Position numbers and translations under genes: made by a program | Notes under the pieces: generated by a model | Told to the model about the DNA's origin: nothing | Database searches by the model: none | The model's input: only the letters and a program-made list of their open reading frames with translations | In this document: one piece after another, positions 1 to 7,296 of the stretch | Position numbering within the stretch: the first letter of the stretch is position 1 | How the letters are laid out: each line of letters begins with the position of its first letter | IMG/VR virus record: IMGVR_UViG_3300031539_007116 | Span: 1 to 30,786 of that record | Source: a virus | Length of the DNA stretch: 30,786 nucleotides | Strand: one strand, 5' to 3'

Positions 1-2
1 GC

Positions 3-539
3 AATAACCAATTAACAAGTTTTGAAGGATGCCCACAAGAAATTGGTTATGGTTTTTATTGTAGTAATAACCAAATAATAAATATTCCTAATAATTTTGA
101 TCATATTGAAAAACTTCATGGTGATATTTATTTATATAAAGACGAATATTTAAGTTTTTTTGATGGTGTTAGAAAAAAAGTAATCAAACAACGAAAACAA
201 AAAGATATAGAAATATATTATTTTGAAGATGGTGTTTGTATAAAAAAAGATGGAATATACTCGCACGGAGAAACATTAAAACAAGCAAAAGAAGACTGGA
301 TATATAAAGTATCTAATCGTGATACAAGCGAATATAAAGACATGAATTTAGATACAATTGTAACATTTGAAGAAATGATAAAAATGTATAGAACTATTAC
401 AGGTGCGTGTGGGTTTGGATGCAAGGATTTCATAAAATCAAACAAAGTAAAGAAACAAGATTATTCAATACAAGAAATTATTGATTTAACACAAAATCAA
501 TATGGAAACGAAAAGTTTGTAGAATTTTTTAAAAAATAA
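3..539 (+). CDS. Leucine-rich-repeat-like protein, 5' end cut by window edge
   Basis: The reading frame is open from the window edge and ends in TAA at 539, so only the C-terminal 178 residues are visible. The first ~40 residues look like degenerate leucine-rich repeats of the phage or surface-protein type: NNQLTSFEGCPQEIG, then FYCSNNQIINIPNNF. Each has the N-N-Q-[LI] core and a Cys/Asn ladder. The rest (roughly residues 45-178) is charged and Lys-rich, with a CGFGCKDF segment, and matches no family I recognise. An internal ATG at 342 would give only 65 residues, but the continuous upstream frame with repeat character argues against that start. LRR proteins usually bind other proteins. What this one binds cannot be read here. 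The stop lies 19 bases before nrdD, so the two are probably co-transcribed. Confidence 0.75.
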   Translation, partial: NNQLTSFEGCPQEIGYGFYCSNNQIINIPNNFDHIEKLHGDIYLYKDEYLSFFDGVRKKVIKQRKQKDIEIYYFEDGVCIKKDGIYSHGETLKQAKEDWIYKVSNRDTSEYKDMNLDTIVTFEEMIKMYRTITGACGFGCKDFIKSNKVKKQDYSIQEIIDLTQNQYGNEKFVEFFKK

Positions 540-558
540 ATAAAGATGGTGGGGTAAA

Positions 559-3500
559 ATGGAAGATAAAATAAAAGAAATTAAAGTAAAAAAGAAAAAA
601 AATAATAAAGCAGATAGTACGGATAATGTTTTATTAGTAGAAGATGAAGTTGATTATGAATTAACAGGTTTTGATAGCAATAAAATAGTCGAAGTTTTAA
701 GAGAAGAAAGCAATATAAAAAAAGATATTGCAATAGAAATTTCTCATAAAGTACAGGAGAAAATTATAAATTCTGGAATAAAAACATTATCTACAAGTTT
801 AATAAGAGAACTTGTTAATAATGAATTGTTAGATATGGGACTTTTAAAGCAGTTAGAACAACAAGACTCATACTTGATGCCTAAACATTCCATAGAAGAC
901 TTAATGTTTAATAAAAGCAACGAAAATAGCAATATAGTAGCGAATAATCCAGAAGCTGTTAATATGGCAATATCTGAAACAATATTAAAACAATATTCAC
1001 TAAACAATGTTTTCTCAAAGGAAGTTAAAGAGGCACATTTAAAGGGAAGAATACATTTGCATGACCTAGGAACACCCCAAAAAGTATACTGTTTTCCAGA
1101 TAATGAACATGTTATAATAAAGGATCTTTATAATAATATAAAATCATATTCAATGGAAAATTTATATGAATCAATAAACGAAAATGAGGTTGAGTATAAG
1201 GAAGGAATATTTAGAAAAAAAACTATTGGATACCAAATTTATGAGAAAAATAAATTTATACCACTTAATTTTGTAACAAAAATAAAAAACAACAATAAAA
1301 GAATGTTAAGTATTCAAACATTAAATGGTAAAAGCATAACATTAACAGAAAATCACTCAGTAATGGTTAAAGAAAATACTTTTAACATTCCAGAATGTAA
1401 ATACTGTAAATCTTCTAATGTTATAAGAAATGGAACAAAAAATATTAAAAAAAATAGTAGGGCTTATAAATGTAAAGATTGCAATAGACAATTTAGAAGT
1501 ATAATTGAAACATCAAATACTAATATAGTAGAAGTAAAGGCAAAGGATGTAAAAATAAATAATTTCTTAATAGAACAAAACTTTAATACAAATAACTTTA
1601 AAACACAAAAAGAAGTTTCAATTAAAGGTAAAACAATAAAATTTGACGATGATTTTTGTTATTTTTTAGGAATGTTTGTCGGGGATGGTAGTTTTAATCA
1701 TAATGATATAACAGTTACTGGGATTGAAAATATAAAAAACATTAAACAATACTTTATAGATAAAGAAATTTCATTTGGATATAATGAAGAGAAAAAATAT
1801 TTTAGAATTTATGAAAAAAGTTTTAGGGATTTTTTATTAAAAAATTTATCATTGGGGTATTATCAATATCAAAGACAATTACCAAACAATGTTTTTGAAT
1901 TATCATTAAATGAACAGTTTGCTTTAATTAATGGAGTGATAGATGCAGAAGGAACTCTTAAAAACTTTAAAGGCAATACTATAAAAAATAGTTCTACAAA
2001 TATTAATATTAGATTAACTTCAAAAGTTTTATTATCACAAATGCAAGAAATATTAACAAACAATGGAATAAAATCAAACTTGAATTATGTTGGGTTTTAT
2101 AAAAATTCAAAAATTAAAGCTAATTATCCTTTATATAGATTAACTTTTAATATATCAGAAGATAAAAAACATCTATTTTCTAAGTCTTATAAAATATCAA
2201 AACATATAGATAATAATAGTTTTATTTTCTGTGATAATAAAGTTTTTCATGACACATATTTAGTTAGAAATATTAAAGAAGTTGATTATAAAAGAGACTT
2301 TGTTTATGACATAACAACAGAAACTGGATTGTTTGCTAGTAATGGGTTGTTATTACATAATTGTGGAGCTCACTCTATTGAGTATATAAAAAAATATGGA
2401 TTAGATTTACATAATATTTCTACAAAATCCTCACCTGCAAAACATGCACATACGTTAACAGGTCATATAAACACATTCTTGGCATCTATGCAGGCATATT
2501 ATGCAGGAGCACTAGGGTTATCATATGTGAACATATCTTATGCCCCATATTTAGTTGGTATGACATATGAAGAAATGTTAAAAGAAGCACAATATTTAGT
2601 ATTTAGTTTGTCACAGAATGCCTTTTCTAGAGGTGGGCAATCAATTAAAGGATGTGAAACTATTTATGTTTACAATACAATTACGCAAAAAATAGAAATT
2701 CCAACCATAGAAGAATTTTATAATAAATTTGATAATAAGAATGATATAAATAAGTATAAAGCGATTAGTCTAAACAAAGAAACTGGTGAATGTGTTTTAT
2801 CTGATATTTATGGGGCAGTTAAACATGAAAGAAAAAATAAATTAGTAGACATTACTTGTGCTAATGGAATAAAGACAAGTGTTACTGAAGACCACAGTTT
2901 ATTTAGTATTGATAAAAATAGCAAAATAAATGAAACCAATCCAAATTCTATGCCTGAACATTTTTTAAGTCATATTAATTTTGATATTAATAAAAAAATA
3001 CCAAAAATAGATTTATTGAATTATGTTCCAAAAGAAGATATTGATGAAATTGAATATACAAATACTCATATTTGGTATAAAAAACATAAAATTGGTATAA
3101 TAAAAAGGTTTATAGATATTGATGATGATTTTGCATTATTGGCTGGCATGTATGTTGCAGATGGTGGGGAATGTGACAATTCAATAGAAATACACATATT
3201 CGAAGGTATAAAGATGAAAACCATAATCTCAAATTTATTCTTCAATGTTTTCGGTAAAAAAGCATCTATAAAAAAAAATAAAGTTACATTATCAAACAAA
3301 CTTGCAAGAATATTGTTTTGTAATTTGTTTGGAAATATAGTTTATGAAAAACAAATCCCATCTTGTATATTATTTAATAATAAACATATTGTTAAAAGTT
3401 TTATTTCTGGATATTTATCAGGGGATGGATGGGTTTGTAAAAATAGGATTGGTTGCTCTACTGTATCTAATATTTTAGCCAAGCATTTACATTTAGCATT

Positions 3501-5436
3501 TTCAAAAATAGGATGTAATGTTAGGCAAGATATTATTTATCCTAAAAAAAATATATTTATAAATAATAAATTAGTAAAAAAGAGTAAAAAACAATATAGA
3601 TTAACTATAGGAATAGATAATTTTGATAAAATAGATTTTTTACTAAAAAGGCATAATGATAAAAAAAATGAATTATTAAATAATTTTAATTCTCATAAAA
3701 TAAATAATACAAAAAATTATAATCAATTAAAATATAATTATAATCATTTAAAAATAGATATAAAAAATGTTTATAAAAGTAAAATATCATTAAAATGTTA
3801 TAAAATAAAAGAAAATAGATTAAACGAAATATATGATAAAACAAAAAAAGCTATTAAAGAATATTTATCTTATTCAACTAAAATAAATAAACAGAATATT
3901 AAGGAAGTATTTGAGGATTTATACTTATTTGATAATATTTCAAAAAATACATTACAAAACACATTTAATAGAAACTTTTGTATGAGAGATATAGAAAATG
4001 ATAAAGTATTTGAAATGGCAAAAACAATAATAAAAAACCAAATTAATTTAATGGAGACACTAATAACCAACATAGAAAAATCTATTAAATTATTACCGTT
4101 AGAAGTAATTAGTATAAATAAAAGCACTGAACAGGATGAATATGTTTATGATATTTCTGTTAGGGAACATGAAAATTTTTTATTAGGGTGTGGATTATTT
4201 GCACATAATACATTATTCACTGATTTTAATCTACATACTGGTATTCCCGAAAGTTTGAGCTGTGTTCAGGCTATTGGACAAGGAGGAGAATACACTGGGA
4301 AAACATATTTTGAATATGAAAAAGAATCGCAAATGTTCGCAAAAGCTATTATGGAAGTAGTAATGATTGGTGATAAAAATGGAAGATTGTTCGAATTTCC
4401 AAAAATAGACCTACATATAACAAAAAATAGTTTTGAACGTGAAAATGAAAAAGAATTATTAAATTTTGCTTGTGAAGTTACTAGTAAAAATGGTTCTATA
4501 TATTTTATTTTTGATAGAGATGCTATTACATTATCTTCCTGCTGTAGACTCCGCACGACATTAGATGAGAAGAATAAACAAGATATGCTTATGATTTCAA
4601 ATCCAGAACATATGAGATATTGTGGGTTTCAAAATGTAACAATAAATCTTGCACAGGCTGCATATAGAGCAGGAAAAGGAAATATACAAGAAGCAATAGA
4701 TGATATTTTAATTTCTATGGATATTGCAATGAATGCACATATACAAAAAAGAAAATTTATTCAAAAAATGTTTGACACAAAAGGATCACCTATGTATAAT
4801 GTAGGACAACCATCATGCGATGGGTTTCCATATATTGATCTTAATTCTGCATCTTACATATTTGGTGTAATAGGATTAAATGAATGTGTCCAGTTCTTAA
4901 CTGAAAAAGAATTACATGAAGATGATGAAACATTTAAAATTGGAATTAAAATTATTACAAATATGTTTTTAAAGACAAAAAAATTTACAGAAAAGTTTGG
5001 CTTAAAATGTGTAATAGAAGAATCGCCAGCAGAATCTACATCTAGGAGACTTGCTAAGGTTGATTTAAAAGAATATCCAATAAGTAAAAATTATATAAAG
5101 GGGGATGATCTTGATACATATTATTACACCAACAGTATACATTTTAATGCATCAATTGATATGCCGATAACAGAAAGAATAGAAAAACAAAGTAAATTTC
5201 ACTCATTAATTGCAGCAGGTGCAATTATACATGCTTTTGTTGGGGAAAATCTTCCTTCAAAAGAATCAATATATAATTTAGTTAAAAAAACATGGGATAA
5301 TACAAATACTGCTCAAATTGTTATATCACCAGAATTTAGTGTGTGTTCTAAATGTGGCACTATGGTAAAAGGATTGATAGATTACTGTGAAAATTGTAAT
5401 TCTGGGGATGTTGAAGGAATAGAGTATTATCAATAA
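559..5436 (+). CDS. nrdD: Anaerobic (class III) ribonucleoside-triphosphate reductase with two inteins, lacking the glycyl-radical tail
   Basis: NrdD reduces ribonucleotides to deoxyribonucleotides without oxygen, supplying dNTPs for phage replication. The 1625-residue precursor contains two inteins (residues 178-601 and 695-1217). Removing them leaves a 678-residue reductase, close to the usual NrdD length. Visible extein signatures: an ATP-cone-like region (about 36-95); HLHDLG (about 168-173); CGAHSIEYIKKYG after the first intein; SRGGQ joined to TLFTDFNLHTG across the second; the SSCCRLR motif with C1328/C1329, likely including the thiyl cysteine; FQNVTINLAQAAY; PAESTSRRLAK; and a C-terminal zinc site C1596/C1599/C1610/C1613. 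Oddly, the protein stops 12 residues after the last zinc cysteine. The RVxGY-type loop carrying the glycyl radical in this family is absent, and other frames do not restore it. The start has a GGTGGGG ribosome site. No nrdG activase gene is in the window. Confidence 0.93.
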   Translation: MEDKIKEIKVKKKKNNKADSTDNVLLVEDEVDYELTGFDSNKIVEVLREESNIKKDIAIEISHKVQEKIINSGIKTLSTSLIRELVNNELLDMGLLKQLEQQDSYLMPKHSIEDLMFNKSNENSNIVANNPEAVNMAISETILKQYSLNNVFSKEVKEAHLKGRIHLHDLGTPQKVYCFPDNEHVIIKDLYNNIKSYSMENLYESINENEVEYKEGIFRKKTIGYQIYEKNKFIPLNFVTKIKNNNKRMLSIQTLNGKSITLTENHSVMVKENTFNIPECKYCKSSNVIRNGTKNIKKNSRAYKCKDCNRQFRSIIETSNTNIVEVKAKDVKINNFLIEQNFNTNNFKTQKEVSIKGKTIKFDDDFCYFLGMFVGDGSFNHNDITVTGIENIKNIKQYFIDKEISFGYNEEKKYFRIYEKSFRDFLLKNLSLGYYQYQRQLPNNVFELSLNEQFALINGVIDAEGTLKNFKGNTIKNSSTNINIRLTSKVLLSQMQEILTNNGIKSNLNYVGFYKNSKIKANYPLYRLTFNISEDKKHLFSKSYKISKHIDNNSFIFCDNKVFHDTYLVRNIKEVDYKRDFVYDITTETGLFASNGLLLHNCGAHSIEYIKKYGLDLHNISTKSSPAKHAHTLTGHINTFLASMQAYYAGALGLSYVNISYAPYLVGMTYEEMLKEAQYLVFSLSQNAFSRGGQSIKGCETIYVYNTITQKIEIPTIEEFYNKFDNKNDINKYKAISLNKETGECVLSDIYGAVKHERKNKLVDITCANGIKTSVTEDHSLFSIDKNSKINETNPNSMPEHFLSHINFDINKKIPKIDLLNYVPKEDIDEIEYTNTHIWYKKHKIGIIKRFIDIDDDFALLAGMYVADGGECDNSIEIHIFEGIKMKTIISNLFFNVFGKKASIKKNKVTLSNKLARILFCNLFGNIVYEKQIPSCILFNNKHIVKSFISGYLSGDGWVCKNRIGCSTVSNILAKHLHLAFSKIGCNVRQDIIYPKKNIFINNKLVKKSKKQYRLTIGIDNFDKIDFLLKRHNDKKNELLNNFNSHKINNTKNYNQLKYNYNHLKIDIKNVYKSKISLKCYKIKENRLNEIYDKTKKAIKEYLSYSTKINKQNIKEVFEDLYLFDNISKNTLQNTFNRNFCMRDIENDKVFEMAKTIIKNQINLMETLITNIEKSIKLLPLEVISINKSTEQDEYVYDISVREHENFLLGCGLFAHNTLFTDFNLHTGIPESLSCVQAIGQGGEYTGKTYFEYEKESQMFAKAIMEVVMIGDKNGRLFEFPKIDLHITKNSFERENEKELLNFACEVTSKNGSIYFIFDRDAITLSSCCRLRTTLDEKNKQDMLMISNPEHMRYCGFQNVTINLAQAAYRAGKGNIQEAIDDILISMDIAMNAHIQKRKFIQKMFDTKGSPMYNVGQPSCDGFPYIDLNSASYIFGVIGLNECVQFLTEKELHEDDETFKIGIKIITNMFLKTKKFTEKFGLKCVIEESPAESTSRRLAKVDLKEYPISKNYIKGDDLDTYYYTNSIHFNASIDMPITERIEKQSKFHSLIAAGAIIHAFVGENLPSKESIYNLVKKTWDNTNTAQIVISPEFSVCSKCGTMVKGLIDYCENCNSGDVEGIEYYQ
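1090..2361 (+). other. Intein 1 in NrdD (424 aa, LAGLIDADG type, with zinc ribbon)
   Basis: Self-splicing insertion between extein VY and CGAHSIEY. It begins with Cys178 (CFPDNEHVII) and ends in LLLHN with Cys602 as the +1 nucleophile, the classical Cys1/His-Asn/Cys+1 arrangement. The block B histidine is in TENH (T263, H266). A LAGLIDADG homing endonuclease sits in the middle: FLGMFVGDG (369-377) and LINGVIDAEG (456-465). Block F is FVYDITTETGLFASNG. Between block B and the endonuclease lies a CX2C-X21-CX2C zinc ribbon (C280, C283, C305, C308) ending YKCKDCNRQF, a form common in transposases. Both catalytic acidic residues of the endonuclease motifs (D376, E464) are present, so it may be active. 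Boundaries were chosen by restoring the NrdD extein and by the splice-site residues. Confidence 0.93.
2641..4209 (+). other. Intein 2 in NrdD (523 aa, LAGLIDADG type, Ser1/Thr+1)
   Basis: Second insertion, between SRGGQ and TLFTDFNLHTG, a highly conserved NrdD strand. It begins with Ser695 (SIKGCETIYVYN) and ends GLFAHN, with Thr1218 as +1 residue. Ser1 and Thr+1 are less common than Cys but splice-competent in known inteins. Block B is VTEDH (T776, H779). Endonuclease motifs are LLAGMYVADG (860-869) and FISGYLSGDG (948-957), each with the acidic residue. Block F is YVYDISVREHENF. About 180 residues between the second endonuclease motif and block F are Lys/Asn/Ile-rich, extremely AT-rich at DNA level, and unlike the flanking extein, consistent with separate acquisition. 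An alternative start at Cys699 would leave four extra residues in the extein, so Ser695 is preferred. Confidence 0.9.
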
Positions 5437-5456
5437 AAAAAATAAAGAGGTAATGT

Positions 5457-6125
5457 ATGCAAAATATAAATAATAATGGATTTGTTTTTTATGATGAAAA
5501 AGATATTTTCAATAGAGAATATCTTATAAAAAATATATCAATTGAATTGAAAAATAAATTATTTAGATTAAATAAAGCAATTGACTTTAGGCAAATAGAA
5601 ACGTCATTATTGCAAGATAAGGAAAGTATAGATAATGAATATTTTTTAGAAAAAAATTATATATTTGAAACTAATGAGGATTTTTGTTTAAGACCAGAAA
5701 CAACAAAGGGGAGCTATAATATTGCGAAATATTTATTAAAACATTATGAAGCTAAACTTCCATTATGTGTTTGGCAATCTGGAAAATCTTTCAGAAACGA
5801 ACAAGATAAAACTTTTAAAAACATAAGATTAAAAGAATTTTATCAATTAGAATTTCAATTATTATACTCTAATACAACAAAAGCGGATTATCCAAACATA
5901 TTAAAAGAGTTTATATTTAGTTTTTATGAAAATGAATTTAGTAAATATAAAGTAGAAATGGAATTATCAGACAGATTACCTAAATATTCACTTGAAACTA
6001 CTGATATTATAATAAATGGTTTAGAAGTGTGTAGTATGTCTTTAAGGAATGACTTTGAAAATAATATAAATAATTTTGAAATTTCTATTGGATTGGATAG
6101 ATTATGTTTTTTAAAAAATAATTAA
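5457..6125 (+). CDS. Compact glycyl-tRNA synthetase-like class II catalytic-core protein
   Basis: This 222-residue protein resembles the catalytic core of dimeric bacterial/eukaryotic glycyl-tRNA synthetase. In order it has: NNGFVF (6-11), LRPETTKG (78-85), KLPLCVWQSGKSFRNE (class II motif 2, R113/E115), R124 with KEFYQLEF (126-133), a segment LEVCSMSLRNDF (189-200) that lines up with GlyRS ELEGIANRTDF, and motif 3 IGLDRL with R215. It has fewer than half the residues of a typical GlyRS (about 460), with a shortened insertion and no anticodon-binding domain. It could activate glycine or another small substrate but is unlikely to charge tRNA in the normal way alone. A ribosome site (AAAGAGG) precedes ATG 5457. 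It sits 20 bases after nrdD and 15 before dnaN, so all three are probably one transcript. Family assignment is confident; substrate and role are unknown. Confidence 0.8.
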   Translation: MQNINNNGFVFYDEKDIFNREYLIKNISIELKNKLFRLNKAIDFRQIETSLLQDKESIDNEYFLEKNYIFETNEDFCLRPETTKGSYNIAKYLLKHYEAKLPLCVWQSGKSFRNEQDKTFKNIRLKEFYQLEFQLLYSNTTKADYPNILKEFIFSFYENEFSKYKVEMELSDRLPKYSLETTDIIINGLEVCSMSLRNDFENNINNFEISIGLDRLCFLKNN

Positions 6126-6140
6126 AATATAGGAGAATAT

Positions 6141-7259
6141 ATGAAAATAACATTAAATAAAAAAGAATTTTTAAAGGAATTAGAAAAAATAATACCTATA
6201 GCGTTAAGCAAAAACGAAGCAATTATGTCACAAAATGTGTTAATTGAGTGCTTGAAAAATAGGATAAAAATAACTGCAAGCAATCCGATAGATTCATTAG
6301 TTACATATTGTAATGCAATTATAGAAGAACCTTTAGATATGTGTATACCAGCAAATAAGCTTTTTGAAATAATAAATTCGTTTTCTAATGATAGCATTAT
6401 TGTAAAAAGTGACAATGAATATAATTTAAAAATAAGTGATAAAAAATCAAAGTTTTCATTAAAGGGAAGTAGTGCAGAAGAATTTACTTATACAATTATT
6501 CAACATGACGATAATTCAAATAAGATTGAAATGAATGTAGATATGCTATCAGATATGATACGAAAAACCCTTTATGCTGTATCTGTCGATCAATCAAGAT
6601 ATAATTTAATGGGTATTAATTTTGATATAAATAAAAACATAATCAAAACATGTGCGACGAATGGTAGAGTGATATCTTTAATTAAAAACAACATTAATTA
6701 TAATGGTGAAAATGAAGTTTTTATTATTGGAACAAATAGCTGTTTGAGTTTATTGAAACTTTTATCGAAAACTAAAGGTGATTTATCTATTATTAAAAAA
6801 AATAATAATATTATATTTAATATAGAAGAAACGATATTTATTACAAAAACAATAGATGGGAAATTCCCAGATATTACAAGCATGATTCCAAAGAAATTTA
6901 ATGAAAAAATAATTATAAACAAACAAGTATTTGAATCTATTCATAGAAGAAGTTTAATAGTAAAAGAACAAACACAAATAGGTCAAATGATAGCAACATT
7001 TAAAGATAATAAGGTTATATTTGAAAGCAGATCACTTTCTATGTCAAACCTATGTTTCAATGAAGAAATGGATGTAAATTATAATGGTGATGAATTAAAA
7101 ATATCTTATCAAATTGAATATATTTTAGATTTTTTAAAAAATTCAGTTTCAAATGAAATTATATTAAACTATAATGGGTCTATCAATCCTTTTATGTTAA
7201 CACAAAATATTGAAAATAATAATTATTTAAATATTGTATCACCAATGAGGATTAGTTAA
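6141..7259 (+). CDS. dnaN: DNA polymerase III beta subunit-like sliding clamp
   Basis: A 372-residue clamp of normal bacterial length with three repeated clamp folds (about 1-120, 130-245, 250-372). Diagnostic segments are VDQSRYNLMGI in the middle domain, CATNGRVISL (the usual TDGHRL motif, altered), DGKFPDITSMIP at the start of the third domain, and the C-terminal YLNIVSPMRIS, equivalent to the usual MPMRL end that forms the partner-binding pocket. The clamp encircles DNA and tethers the polymerase. Since no polymerase gene is in view, it may serve a phage enzyme encoded elsewhere or redirect the host PolIII. The start has an AGGAGAA site. It lies between the GlyRS-like gene and the primase-helicase in the replication operon. 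Confidence 0.93.
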   Translation: MKITLNKKEFLKELEKIIPIALSKNEAIMSQNVLIECLKNRIKITASNPIDSLVTYCNAIIEEPLDMCIPANKLFEIINSFSNDSIIVKSDNEYNLKISDKKSKFSLKGSSAEEFTYTIIQHDDNSNKIEMNVDMLSDMIRKTLYAVSVDQSRYNLMGINFDINKNIIKTCATNGRVISLIKNNINYNGENEVFIIGTNSCLSLLKLLSKTKGDLSIIKKNNNIIFNIEETIFITKTIDGKFPDITSMIPKKFNEKIIINKQVFESIHRRSLIVKEQTQIGQMIATFKDNKVIFESRSLSMSNLCFNEEMDVNYNGDELKISYQIEYILDFLKNSVSNEIILNYNGSINPFMLTQNIENNNYLNIVSPMRIS

Positions 7260-7296
7260 ACAATGTATTAAAAAATGATTTAAAAAGAGGTGCAAC

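Noticed and set aside
342-539. Separate 65-residue gene starting at 342
   Set aside because: The frame is open without a stop from the window edge and carries LRR-like sequence upstream, so this ATG is internal to a larger gene.
744-1007. Antisense and shadow ORFs within nrdD and the tail genes (for example 744-1007 -, 16702-16956 +, 25571-25843 +)
   Set aside because: They lie fully inside well-supported genes on the other strand, have no matching ribosome sites, and their translations are low-complexity without family signatures.
2653-4209. Intein 2 starting at Cys699 rather than Ser695
   Set aside because: That start would leave SIKG in the extein between GGQ and TLFTDF, four residues too many for the NrdD alignment. 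Starting at Ser695 also aligns the following strand with that of intein 1.
5437-5456. Frameshifted continuation of NrdD supplying the glycyl-radical motif
   Set aside because: Reading on in the other frames gives stops within a few codons and no RVxGY-like sequence.
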